Shown here piece after piece: positions 25,200 to 32,943 of a DNA stretch of 64,000 bases. Numbering within the stretch: the first letter of the stretch is position 1; each line of letters opens with the position of its first letter. This stretch comes from Kribbella sp. NBC_00382. Its GTDB lineage: Bacteria; Actinomycetota; Actinomycetes; Propionibacteriales; Kribbellaceae. A model generated the notes under the pieces. That model saw only the letters and a program-made list of their open reading frames with translations, ran no database searches and had not been told where the DNA came from. The stretch is taken from NCBI RefSeq assembly GCF_036067295.1, contig NZ_CP107954.1, forward strand, positions 1,302,001 through 1,366,000. The letters are read 5' to 3'. A program made the translations under genes and the position numbers.

Positions 25200-26489
25200 T
25201 CAGAGGGCGTCGAGGCTGCGCTGCAGGAAGTCGCGTTCCGCCGTGTTCTCGCTCAGTTCAAGAGCCGACCGGTACGCCGACGCCGCCTCGTCCCGCTGCT
25301 CCAACCGCTTGAGGAGTTCGGCGCGGATCGCGTGGAAGAGGTAATAGCTGCCGAGATCCAACTCGTCGACCAGCTTGAGCGCAGCAGCTGGTCCGTCCAC
25401 CTCGCCGACCGCAACGGCCCGGTTGAGGGCGACGATCGGGGTCGGCTCGAGGGTGAGCAGGTGGTCGTACAGCTGGACGATCTGGCCCCAGTCGGTGTCC
25501 GCTGCAGATGCAGCATCGCTGTGGACCGCGTTCATCGCCGCCTGCAACTGGTACGGACCGGGCTGGCCGCGGCGCAGGCATCGGCGTACCAGGTCCTGGC
25601 CCTCGGCGATGAGCGCGCGATCCCAGAGGGAGCGGTCCTGGTCGGCCAGCAAGACCAGCGAGCCGTCATTGGAGACGCGCGCCGGGCGACGGGATTCCTG
25701 AAGCAGCATCAGGGCGAGCAGGCCGACCGCCTCGGGCTCGTCGGGCATCAGCTCGACCAGCAGCCGGCCGAGGCGCACGGCCTCCTGGCAGAGTTCCGTG
25801 CGGATCAGTTCGTCGCCGGACGAAGCGGCGTACCCCTCGTTGAAGATCAGGTAGACGACCGCCAGTACGCCGCGGACGCGCTCCGGGAGATCTGCCTCGT
25901 AGGGCACGCGATAGGGGATGCCCGCGGTCCGGATCTTCGCCTTCGCGCGGACGATCCGCTGCGCCATCGTCGGTTCGGGGACCAGGAACGCGTGCGCGAT
26001 CTCGGTCGTGGTGAGGCCGCCGAGCAGCCGCAGGGTGAGGGCGACCCGGACGTTCAGGGCGAGCGCCGGATGGCAGCAGGTGAAGATCAGGCGGAGCCTG
26101 TCGTCGCGCACAACCCCCTCCTCCACTGGCTCGTCCTGGGCATGCAGCAGTGCTGCCTGGGCGTGCTTGTCCTCGCGGGAGGATTCGCGCCGCAGGCGGT
26201 CGATCGCGCCGTTGCGCGCGGTCGTGATGATCCAGCCGGCCGGGCTCGGCGGAAGCCCACTGTCCGGCCACTTCTCCAGCGCCTTCGCGAAGGCCTCCTG
26301 GACCGAGTCCTCGGCGATGTCGAGATCCCCGAATACCCGGGCCAGTACCGCCACCGCCCGCCCGTGCTCCGCCCGAAACACAGCCGCCACCTCCGCCGCC
26401 GAAACCGCCGGCTGTGCGGAACCCACCGGCTGCAGGCTCTGCGGCTGCGCGGAGACGGCTGGTTGCGGGCTCTCGGACTGCTCGGTCAT
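25200..26489 (-). CDS. ECF-type sigma factor with long C-terminal domain (YCII-associated)
   Basis: A 429-residue sigma factor. Residues about 30-105 are region 2 (FRAEHGRAVAVLARVFGDLD, AEDSVQEAFAKALEKWPDSG, GWIITTARNGAIDRLRRE). Residues 135-190 are region 4 (LRLLGGLTTTEIAHAFLVPE, AQRIVRAKAKIR). The remaining 230 residues are the tetratricopeptide-like extension seen in this subgroup (NEGYAASSGDELIRTELCQE, LNRAVAVGEVDGPAAALKLV). These long ECF proteins are typically encoded with a YCII-domain protein, as here (ATGA overlap). No anti-sigma gene is adjacent. The short N-terminal Ser/Gln/Pro-rich leader is poorly conserved. Confidence 0.9.
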   Translation of the reverse strand: MTEQSESPQPAVSAQPQSLQPVGSAQPAVSAAEVAAVFRAEHGRAVAVLARVFGDLDIAEDSVQEAFAKALEKWPDSGLPPSPAGWIITTARNGAIDRLRRESSREDKHAQAALLHAQDEPVEEGVVRDDRLRLIFTCCHPALALNVRVALTLRLLGGLTTTEIAHAFLVPEPTMAQRIVRAKAKIRTAGIPYRVPYEADLPERVRGVLAVVYLIFNEGYAASSGDELIRTELCQEAVRLGRLLVELMPDEPEAVGLLALMLLQESRRPARVSNDGSLVLLADQDRSLWDRALIAEGQDLVRRCLRRGQPGPYQLQAAMNAVHSDAASAADTDWGQIVQLYDHLLTLEPTPIVALNRAVAVGEVDGPAAALKLVDELDLGSYYLFHAIRAELLKRLEQRDEAASAYRSALELSENTAERDFLQRSLDAL

Positions 26490-26830
26490 CCGGTGAACGG
26501 GCGGACTTCGACGGAGAGCGGGTTGAGGATGGCGGCCAGCTTGCGGGCCCACCCGAGCGCCTCGTCGAGATCGGCCGCCCGCACGATGGTGAATCCGCCG
26601 AGATGCTCCTTGCCCTCGGTGAACGGCCCGTCGGTCAGCAGGACCTCGTCGCCGTCGGCGCGGAGTACCGTCGCCGACTCCGGCGGATGCAGTCCCGCGC
26701 TGAACACCCACGCGTCGGCGGCCCGCAACTCGTCGTTCCAGACCGCGAGGTTCTTCAGGATCGGGTCGAGGATCTCGGCCGCGGGCGCCGGTCCGTCAGG
26801 CTGGTAAATGCTGAGCAGGTACTGCTTCAT
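26486..26830 (-). CDS. YCII-domain protein encoded upstream of the ECF sigma gene
   Basis: A 114-residue ferredoxin-like YCII protein (MKQYLLSIYQPDGPAP start, DGPFTEGKEHLGGFTIVRAA centre). The D-G-P-F-x-E-x-K-E motif is diagnostic of this DGPF/YCII branch. These small proteins accompany long ECF sigma factors in actinomycetes and may sense a ligand or tune the sigma factor; this is not shown by sequence. It is translationally coupled to the sigma gene and 54 bases downstream of nuoH. Confidence 0.9.
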   Translation of the reverse strand: MKQYLLSIYQPDGPAPAAEILDPILKNLAVWNDELRAADAWVFSAGLHPPESATVLRADGDEVLLTDGPFTEGKEHLGGFTIVRAADLDEALGWARKLAAILNPLSVEVRPFTG

Positions 26831-26884
26831 GCTGCCTCCTTTACCTCTACACGAACGCCCTCGGCCCAGATCGACAGGCGCGGT

Positions 26885-27835
26885 CTAGTAGAAGACGACA
26901 ACCCCGATACCGGTCAGCGCGAGTTGGAGCAGAGCCACCGGTACGAGACCTTGCCAGGCGAGCTTCTGCAGTTGGTCGGCGCGCAAACGCGGGAACGCCA
27001 CCCGCACCCAGATGACGAGCAACGACACGGCCGCCACCTTCAGGACGGTCCAGATCCAGCCGATGCTGTCCGGCCCCGGCCCGCTCCAGCCACCGAGGTA
27101 CAGGACCGTCGTGAGCCCGGCGAGCACCACGATGCCGGCGTACTCCGCGAGCAGGAACATCGCGAACCGGAGCCCGGTGTACTCCGTGTACGGCCCGAAG
27201 ATCACCTCGGAATCGGCCACCGGCATGTCGAACGGCGGCCGTTGCAGCTCGGCCAGCCCGGCGATGAAGAACACCACCATGCCGGGCAGTTGCCAGAGCA
27301 ACCACCACGGATTCCAGACGCCGACGATCCCGGTCAGGCTCAGCGTGCCGGCCGCGACCGCGACGCTCGCGGCGGACAGTACGAACGGAAGCTCGTAGCT
27401 CATCAGCTGCGCCGCGACCCGCAGGCCGCCGAGCAGGCTGTACTTGTTGCCGCTCGCCCAGCCGGCCATCAGCGAACCCAGTACGCCGACGCTCATCACC
27501 GCGAGCACGTAGAAGAGCCCCGAATCCAGGTCGGCTCCGACGATGCCGGGGGCGAGCGGGATCGCGGCGAGCGCGGCCATGTACGGCAGGATCGCGACGA
27601 TCGGCGCCCACTCGAAGACGCGCTTGTCCGCGGCCGCCGGGGTGACGCTCTCCTTCTGGATGAACTTCACCCCATCGGCGACCAGCTGCGCCCAGCCGTG
27701 GAACGCCCCGGCGTACATCGGCCCCAGCCGCGACTGCATGTGCGCCATCACTTTGTGCTCGGCCTGACCGACCACGAGGGGCGCGACGAGGAACGCAACC
27801 AGCACTCCCACGACGCGCACCACGAATTCGAGCAT
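26885..27835 (-). CDS. nuoH: NADH-quinone oxidoreductase subunit H
   Basis: A 316-residue membrane subunit at the quinone entrance. EHKVMAHMQSRLGPMYAG and GWAQLVADGVKFIQKE are the classic NuoH loop-1 motifs. MAGWASGNKYSLLGGLRVAA, ELPFVLSA and LAELQRPPFDMPVADSEVI complete the set, including the conserved Glu cluster facing the Q-site. It is isolated from other nuo genes: the ECF/YCII pair lies downstream and a divergent Rossmann protein upstream. Confidence 0.96.
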   Translation of the reverse strand: MLEFVVRVVGVLVAFLVAPLVVGQAEHKVMAHMQSRLGPMYAGAFHGWAQLVADGVKFIQKESVTPAAADKRVFEWAPIVAILPYMAALAAIPLAPGIVGADLDSGLFYVLAVMSVGVLGSLMAGWASGNKYSLLGGLRVAAQLMSYELPFVLSAASVAVAAGTLSLTGIVGVWNPWWLLWQLPGMVVFFIAGLAELQRPPFDMPVADSEVIFGPYTEYTGLRFAMFLLAEYAGIVVLAGLTTVLYLGGWSGPGPDSIGWIWTVLKVAAVSLLVIWVRVAFPRLRADQLQKLAWQGLVPVALLQLALTGIGVVVFY

Positions 27836-27924
27836 GGCGGCAGCCTATCTACTCCGGCTTGACCTGAACGACTGTTGAGGTACCAGGGTGTGGATAAACA
27901 CCGATCCACAGGAGTTGTTGCGAG

Positions 27925-28767
27925 ATGACCACGATCCTCGTCACCGGGGCCACCGGCCGCGTCGGGCGTCACGTAGTACAGGGCCTGCTGGATGCCGGGG
28001 TTGGCGTGCGAGCCCTGGTGCGCAACCCGGCACTAGCTGCCCTGCCCGCGGAGGTCGAGCTGGTGCAAGGCGACACCTACGACCCAACTGCGGTCTCGGG
28101 TGCGGCTGCCGACGTCGACGCGGCATTCCTACTCTGGCCGGCCTTCACCGCCGACGGCGCTGCCGAGGTAGTCACCGCACTGACCAAGCAGGTGTCGCGC
28201 GTGGTCTACCTATCGTCGATGAACGTCAGCGACGCCGACCCCGCCGCCAGCGGCGTTTGGGGCGAGCTAGAGCTCTTGCTGACAGATGCGGCTGCGGCCT
28301 GGACCTTCATCCGCCCCGGCGGCTTCGCGGCGAACACGCTCGAGTGGGCCGATCAAATCCGCACCGGCAACGTCGTCCGCATGCCCTCCCCCAACGCCGC
28401 CCGCTCCCTCATCCACGAACGCGACGTCGCCGCCGTCGCAGTACAAGCCCTCCTGAACGACAAGCACATCGGCCAGTCCTACGCCCTCACCGGCCCAGAA
28501 GTCCTAACCCAAGCCGACCAGGTAGCCACCATCGCGACCGTCCTCGGCAAACCACTCCAAGTCGAGGAAATCCCACTCCCCGAAGCCCGCCACACCATGA
28601 TCACCCAAGGCGCCGACCCAGCCTTCATCGACAACGCCCTGGCCTACTGGCACTCCCTGATCGCCAACCCCGAACCAGTAACCACCACAGTAGAAGCCCT
28701 CCTAGCCCGCCCCGCCCTCACCTACCACCAATGGACCAAAGACCACGCAGACGACTTTCGGGGCTGA
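27925..28767 (+). CDS. NmrA/atypical SDR NAD(P)-binding protein
   Basis: A 280-residue Rossmann protein. ILVTGATGRVGRHVVQGLLD (4-23) is the dinucleotide-binding motif, and VRALVRNP and VELVQGDTYDP follow as in NmrA/azoreductase-like atypical SDRs. There is no YxxxK active site at the usual place, so it may be a redox sensor or an NADPH-dependent reductase. A CAGGAG site precedes the ATG. It occupies part of the position where nuoD-G would be expected and points against the nuo genes. Confidence 0.85.
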   Translation: MTTILVTGATGRVGRHVVQGLLDAGVGVRALVRNPALAALPAEVELVQGDTYDPTAVSGAAADVDAAFLLWPAFTADGAAEVVTALTKQVSRVVYLSSMNVSDADPAASGVWGELELLLTDAAAAWTFIRPGGFAANTLEWADQIRTGNVVRMPSPNAARSLIHERDVAAVAVQALLNDKHIGQSYALTGPEVLTQADQVATIATVLGKPLQVEEIPLPEARHTMITQGADPAFIDNALAYWHSLIANPEPVTTTVEALLARPALTYHQWTKDHADDFRG

Positions 28768-28794
28768 GATCATCTGAGGCAGACGGAGGGAGTG

Positions 28795-28929
28795 ATGAAT
28801 GTGGACGGCATGCTGAGCGGCGATGAGGCCGAAGAGGTTCCCGCAGTGAGCGCCGACGACCTTCGGCGGTTCTCGGCGATCGCGCATGATCTGGCCGATC
28901 CGGCTGTGCTGGAGCAGGTGTGGAGCTGA
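28795..28929 (+). CDS. Micro-protein of 44 residues, unrecognised
   Basis: An ATG with a GGAGGGA site begins an acidic 44-residue frame (start MNVDGMLSGDEAEEVPAVSA, end ADPAVLEQVWS). It lies 27 bases after the NmrA-like gene on the same strand and ends seven bases before the convergent GNAT gene. Codon use looks coding (GC-rich third positions). It may be a real small gene or the N-terminal stump of a lost longer one. Confidence 0.4.
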   Translation: MNVDGMLSGDEAEEVPAVSADDLRRFSAIAHDLADPAVLEQVWS

Positions 28930-28936
28930 GGCCGGG

Positions 28937-29866
28937 TCAGAGAGGCTGGAGGAGCCAGCCGCCTATGTCTTGGCGGCCGGCTCGGGTGGCTGCGGTGGTG
29001 GCGCCGGTGTTGTTGGCGTGGATGGTGCCTATGAGGATGGGGTGGGTGGTGGGGAGGGACTGGGCCATCAGGGTGCTCAGGTGGGTGCCTAGGCCTTGGC
29101 CTCGGTAGGTGGGGGTGAGGATCAGTTCCTCTACTACGTAGGCGGGGAGGGCTAGGGCTTCCTCGCTCTCCGTCAGGGCGCTGACGTAGCCGGCCCAAAC
29201 TCCGTCCACGGTGATGTCGAACAGTAGGCCGGCCTCAACCGACTCCTCCAGGTTTTCCTTTGACTGGAGCTGGGCTTGGGCCTGGTGGTCAGGGTGAGAC
29301 TCGTCTACGGCGGCGTAGGCGCGTACCGCGTCCTCGTAGTGGTCCAGGGCCTTGGCGGGGGTCAGTACTAAGCCGGGCGGGACGTTGCGGGGCTGTAGGT
29401 CCGTGATGAGCGCGGCGAATTGGCGGCGGTCGCGGACGGCTCCGGGGAAGGCGTCGACTGGCTCTGAGCTCCACAGCCTGACGTAGCGCGGGTGGTGGAT
29501 GCCGTAGAAGTCTCGGGCCACTGCAGCCAGGGCGGGGAGGTCGCGGGACTCCAGTGGGCGGCTCAGGGGTGAGGCGTCGACGAAGGGCTTGGTGACGTCG
29601 AGGCCCTCGAAGCGCATGCTCAGCATGGCGGACAGGTCGTCGCCCACTGCCACCCAATGGTTGAGCATGGCGTCCACCGGCGTACCGGGTGCCATCCGCT
29701 CAACGCGGGACTCCGCGATCGAGCGGTCGGTGGCGAGCAGGACATCTACTCCGGCGTGCAACTCGGCTAGCAATCCCAGGCGGGTCTCGTCGTCCACCCA
29801 CTTCCGGGTCAGCGGATGCTGACGTTCGAGGGTGTAGGCGGCAAGCTCCCAAGGATCGGGGATCAC
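28937..29866 (-). CDS. GNAT-family acetyltransferase with unusual N-terminal domain
   Basis: A 309-residue protein. The C-terminal 100 residues carry GNAT motif A (VVEELILTPTYRGQGLGTHL, with R-G-Q-G-L-G). This is followed by HPILIGTIHANNTGATTAAT and an Arg for substrate or CoA contacts. The N-terminal 200 residues (DPWELAAYTLERQHPLTRKW onward) have no family I can name. Its start overlaps the nuoC stop by four bases, so it is read through from nuoBC, yet its function is not obviously linked to respiration. Confidence 0.75.
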   Translation of the reverse strand: MIPDPWELAAYTLERQHPLTRKWVDDETRLGLLAELHAGVDVLLATDRSIAESRVERMAPGTPVDAMLNHWVAVGDDLSAMLSMRFEGLDVTKPFVDASPLSRPLESRDLPALAAVARDFYGIHHPRYVRLWSSEPVDAFPGAVRDRRQFAALITDLQPRNVPPGLVLTPAKALDHYEDAVRAYAAVDESHPDHQAQAQLQSKENLEESVEAGLLFDITVDGVWAGYVSALTESEEALALPAYVVEELILTPTYRGQGLGTHLSTLMAQSLPTTHPILIGTIHANNTGATTAATRAGRQDIGGWLLQPL

Positions 29867-30621
29867 TCAGTCTCCGGCTTCGGTTCGGATGGCCTCGGTT
29901 CGGCCGCCGTCGGTTCGGTTGCCGTCTGATCGGCCGGCTTCGGCTCGGTTTGTTTGGCCGTACGCCGCTCGCCCGCGGCTCGACGTGGACGGGCCGGGGT
30001 TGCCGCCGACAGGGCCGGCGCCAGCGGGTCAGGATCCGGCGACCCCGGCGGCCGCGGACCCCACGACTCGGGATCGGGTACCCCCGGCGGCAAGGTGCGA
30101 CGTCGACTCGGCGCCCCCGGCTTCGGCGCGTGATCGGACTCGCCCGGCTCCTTGGCACCCGGCCACGGCTTGGCGATCCGCGAGGCGAGTACGAACTCCT
30201 TGCGCAGCGGATTCCCCTCGAAGCCGTCGGGCAGCAGCAGCGGGATCAGGTTCGGGTGCCCCTCGAACGTGATGCCGAACATCTCGAAGGTCTCCCGCTC
30301 GTGCCAGTTCGCGCCGGCGTACAGGCCGGAAAGCGTCGCCAGCGAAGGCTTTGAACGCGGGATCAATGTCCGCACGATCAGGTGGTCGACATGCGCGCCA
30401 CCCCAGAAGTCGGCGAGGTGGGTGACGATGCGGAAGCCGTCGTTGAGCTCGTCGCTCGCCGTGAGGAAGTCGAAGAAGGTCATCCCGACCTCGTCGCGCA
30501 GCACCTCGTGGGTGGCGATCCACGACTCGGCCGGCACGTCGATCGTCTCCGGGCCGAAGCTGTCGACCTTGGTCGCGGCGATGCCCGCCTCGGTCAGCGC
30601 GCCGAGCGCGTCATCGGTCAC
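29863..30621 (-). CDS. nuoC: NADH-quinone oxidoreductase subunit C with long Pro-rich tail
   Basis: A 252-residue peripheral-arm subunit (30 kDa type). [20 protein letters not shown] and [20 protein letters not shown] are the NuoC signature, followed by [19 protein letters not shown]. Residues after about 158 form an unstructured Pro/Ala/Glu/Arg-rich tail (90 residues). The conserved catalytic-arm fold is complete. GTG start overlaps nuoB as GTGA. nuoD, which normally follows, is replaced by a GNAT gene. Confidence 0.93.
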   Translation of the reverse strand: MTDDALGALTEAGIAATKVDSFGPETIDVPAESWIATHEVLRDEVGMTFFDFLTASDELNDGFRIVTHLADFWGGAHVDHLIVRTLIPRSKPSLATLSGLYAGANWHERETFEMFGITFEGHPNLIPLLLPDGFEGNPLRKEFVLASRIAKPWPGAKEPGESDHAPKPGAPSRRRTLPPGVPDPESWGPRPPGSPDPDPLAPALSAATPARPRRAAGERRTAKQTEPKPADQTATEPTAAEPRPSEPKPETE

Positions 30622-31193
30622 TGCGACACCTCGGGAGGAGCGACCAGACCGCGGGTCAACGCCTGCGCGGACGGCTCGTACCGGGAAGTGACGTTCTCGC
30701 CGGCGATCTTCTCCTGCAGCTTGAGGATGCCCTGCAGCAACGCCTCCGGCCGCGGCGGGCAGCCGGGCACGTAGACGTCGACCGGGATGATCTGGTCGAC
30801 GCCCTTCGTCACGCAGTACGAGTCCCAGTACGGCCCGCCCGAGTTGGAGCAGGAGCCGAACGAGATCACGTACTTCGGCTCCGGCATCTGGTCGTACAGC
30901 CGCTTGATCGCGGGCGCCATCTTGTCCGTCACCGTGCCCGACACGACCATCAGGTCGGCCTGCCGCGGTCCGGGCGCGAACGGGATCACACCGAGCCGGA
31001 TGAAGTCGTGCCGGCCCATCGACGCCGCGATGAACTCGATCGCGCAGCAGGCGAGGCCGAAGTTGAAGACCCAGAGCGAGTACTTGCGGCCCCAGTTGAG
31101 CAGGTACCGCACCGGCTCGGGCGCGAGCCTGGCCAGGGCGCCCACCTGCGGCCGCACCGTCGGTGTGGGCAGATGAACAGGGCTGTCGGGCAT
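30618..31193 (-). CDS. nuoB: NADH-quinone oxidoreductase subunit B, N2 cluster
   Basis: A 191-residue subunit ligating the terminal N2 [4Fe-4S] cluster. [27 protein letters not shown] and [18 protein letters not shown] provide the four cysteines. ATG 31193 gives the normal N-terminus; an extension of 54 codons would overlap the hydrolase gene. Coupled to nuoC by a 4-base overlap; five bases separate it from the hydrolase gene upstream, so nuoB may rely on that gene's promoter. Confidence 0.96.
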   Translation of the reverse strand: MPDSPVHLPTPTVRPQVGALARLAPEPVRYLLNWGRKYSLWVFNFGLACCAIEFIAASMGRHDFIRLGVIPFAPGPRQADLMVVSGTVTDKMAPAIKRLYDQMPEPKYVISFGSCSNSGGPYWDSYCVTKGVDQIIPVDVYVPGCPPRPEALLQGILKLQEKIAGENVTSRYEPSAQALTRGLVAPPEVSQ

Positions 31194-31198
31194 GGAGG

Positions 31199-32050
31199 TC
31201 AGCCTAGTCCGACAATCTCCTCGGCGAGGATCTCTGGGTACTCGAGTGGCGCGTAGTGCCCGACCCCGTCGACCGGTCGCAGCCGGACGTCGCTGAAGAA
31301 GTCGTCGAGCCGGTCCGACCAGGCCCGCGGGAACAGTGGATCGAACTCCGGCCACAGCACCACCGTCGGTACGCCGATCCGGTCGTACGACGCAGGAGCC
31401 GTCTCAGCCGCCGAGGTCGCCACCGACCCCGCACCGGCCCGGTACCAGTTGATCGAGGCGGTGAATGCGCCAGGCGCCGAGTAGACCTCCACCAGGTGGT
31501 CCAACTCGGGTACGAAGCCCGGACCCGACCAGTGCGTCCAGAAGTGCTCCAGGTACGCCCGTACCGCCTCAGGCCGGCCGTCGACGAGTGACTCGATCAC
31601 CTCCAGCTTGTGGAAGGCCTGGTACCAGAACTCCGCCTGCGCCTTCTCCGAGAACACCCGCTTCCCGATGCCCGGCAGCGGCGGCGCAACTACCAGCCCG
31701 TCCACCAGGTCCGGGTGGCTGCGCGCAATCCCCTGCGCGATCCGGCTACCGACGTCGTACCCGGCTAGTACCGGCCGATCGAGCCCCAACTCCTCGATCA
31801 ACCCCAGTACGCTCCGCGCCTGCCCAGCGACTCCGTACTGCGCAGCCGGGTCAGCCTCATGCTTGTCCGACTCCCCGAACCCACGCAGATCCGGTACTAC
31901 GACCTCATGCCCCTGCTCGACCAGCAACGGCACCAGCCGCCGGTAGTCGGTCCTATCCCCCGGCCAGCCGTGGAGCAGAACGACAGCAGGTCCCTCTCCC
32001 AAGCGGTCGTAAGCCAGTGAGAACCCGTCTACAGCTGCAGAGTTCGGCAT
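31199..32050 (-). CDS. Alpha/beta hydrolase, epoxide-hydrolase/haloalkane-dehalogenase type
   Basis: A 283-residue hydrolase. The oxyanion motif is [17 protein letters not shown] near 25-41. The nucleophile elbow reads [12 protein letters not shown] near 95-106, so the nucleophile is Asp instead of Ser, and a C-terminal [10 protein letters not shown] carries the catalytic His. This combination indicates an epoxide hydrolase or dehalogenase-type reaction through an ester intermediate. It is encoded seven bases from the SDR gene and five bases from nuoB on the same strand, suggesting a transcript running SDR-hydrolase-nuoB-nuoC. Confidence 0.86.
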   Translation of the reverse strand: MPNSAAVDGFSLAYDRLGEGPAVVLLHGWPGDRTDYRRLVPLLVEQGHEVVVPDLRGFGESDKHEADPAAQYGVAGQARSVLGLIEELGLDRPVLAGYDVGSRIAQGIARSHPDLVDGLVVAPPLPGIGKRVFSEKAQAEFWYQAFHKLEVIESLVDGRPEAVRAYLEHFWTHWSGPGFVPELDHLVEVYSAPGAFTASINWYRAGAGSVATSAAETAPASYDRIGVPTVVLWPEFDPLFPRAWSDRLDDFFSDVRLRPVDGVGHYAPLEYPEILAEEIVGLG

Positions 32051-32057
32051 GCCCCCA

Positions 32058-32801
32058 TCACAACAGATTGAGCAAGTGACCGGGGCCGGACGTCAGACCA
32101 CCCTCCACCGGCAGGCTGATCCCAGTGATCCAGGAGGCGTCCTCGGAGGCCAGGAAGGCGATCGCTGCCGCCACATCCTCAGCACGGCCGACCCTGCCCA
32201 GCGGGTAGATCGCCTTGAGCTCCTCCAGCAGTGCTTCCTTGCCAAGAAACCTGTCCGTGGCAACAGTCGCCGGAGCCACTACGTTGAAGCGCACGCCGCG
32301 AGGACCGTGGTCGGCGGCCAGGTTGCGAACCAGGTTGGCCAGCGCGGCCTTCGCAGCGGCATAGGGCGCAGTACCGAGCGCTACCTCTCCACTGATCGAC
32401 CCGACCAGTACTACGGACCCGCGGGACTCCAGCAGATGCGGCAGCGCGGCCTGGATGCAGCGGGTCGCTCCGACGAACGTGAAGTCGTACTGCCGAGCCC
32501 ACTGCTCATCAGTCCCCTCCAACGCGAGGTTGTGGCCGGCAACATTCGCCAGTACGTCGAGCCGCCCGAACCGCTCGACCGTCGCCGCAACAGCCGCCTC
32601 AACCGAGGCAGTGGACGTGATGTCACAGTCGACCGCAACAACAGACCCACCAGCTTCGGCTACGACGGCAGCGGTCGCCTCGGTGTCAATGTCGGCCGCC
32701 CCGACGGCCGCGCCCTCGGCCGCCAGGCGTAGTACCGTCGCCCGCCCGATCCCATGGGCGGCGCCCGTCACGAAAGCCACCTTGTTCTCGAACCTCTGCA
32801 C
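32058..32801 (-). CDS. Short-chain dehydrogenase/reductase (SDR)
   Basis: A 247-residue classical SDR: VAFVTGAAHGIGRATVLRLA (8-27) binds NAD(P), DCDITS and ANVAGHN follow, and the catalytic Ser (VGSISGE) and YAAAK are in place. The C-terminus has PVEGGLTSG, typical of the family. GTG start. Aspartate-rich AADIDTE after strand 2 suggests an NAD preference. It is probably cotranscribed with the downstream hydrolase and divergent from the permease operon. Confidence 0.9.
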   Translation of the reverse strand: MQRFENKVAFVTGAAHGIGRATVLRLAAEGAAVGAADIDTEATAAVVAEAGGSVVAVDCDITSTASVEAAVAATVERFGRLDVLANVAGHNLALEGTDEQWARQYDFTFVGATRCIQAALPHLLESRGSVVLVGSISGEVALGTAPYAAAKAALANLVRNLAADHGPRGVRFNVVAPATVATDRFLGKEALLEELKAIYPLGRVGRAEDVAAAIAFLASEDASWITGISLPVEGGLTSGPGHLLNLL

Positions 32802-32810
32802 AGCCAGCTC

Positions 32811-32835
32811 CTAGCGTCGGGGATCCCGACGCTAG
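32811..32835. promoter_or_regulatory. Perfect 11-bp inverted repeat upstream of the SDR gene
   Basis: Arms CTAGCGTCGGG and CCCGACGCTAG are separated by GAT. The dyad begins ten bases upstream of the SDR start, in the divergent spacer with the NCS1 permease operon. It may be a repressor site or an mRNA 5' hairpin. Confidence 0.5.
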
Positions 32836-32857
32836 GTCCTAGACAGCTCTCTAGGTC
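32832..32857. promoter_or_regulatory. CTAGGTC direct repeats containing a CCTAGA-N6-TCTAGG dyad
   Basis: CTAGGTC occurs at 32832-32838 and 32851-32857, and CCTAGA/TCTAGG form a six-base spaced dyad between them. HutC/GntR regulators bind comparable dyads, and a HutC-type gene lies in the downstream operon, so this is its best candidate operator. Confidence 0.45.
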
Positions 32858-32870
32858 AAACCCCAGCTCC

Positions 32871-32899
32871 TTGACCCGGCGACACCGCCGACCTACCGT
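32871..32899 (+). promoter_or_regulatory. Candidate promoter of the permease operon
   Basis: TTGACC and TACCGT are separated by 17 bases. They lie 45 bases before the permease ATG and just downstream of the dyads. Two tandem ACTGGACAGG units follow in the presumed leader (about 32902-32921). Confidence 0.45.
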
Positions 32900-32943
32900 G
32901 AACTGGACAGGACTGGACAGGTTCATTTCGGGTTGGAGCGCGA

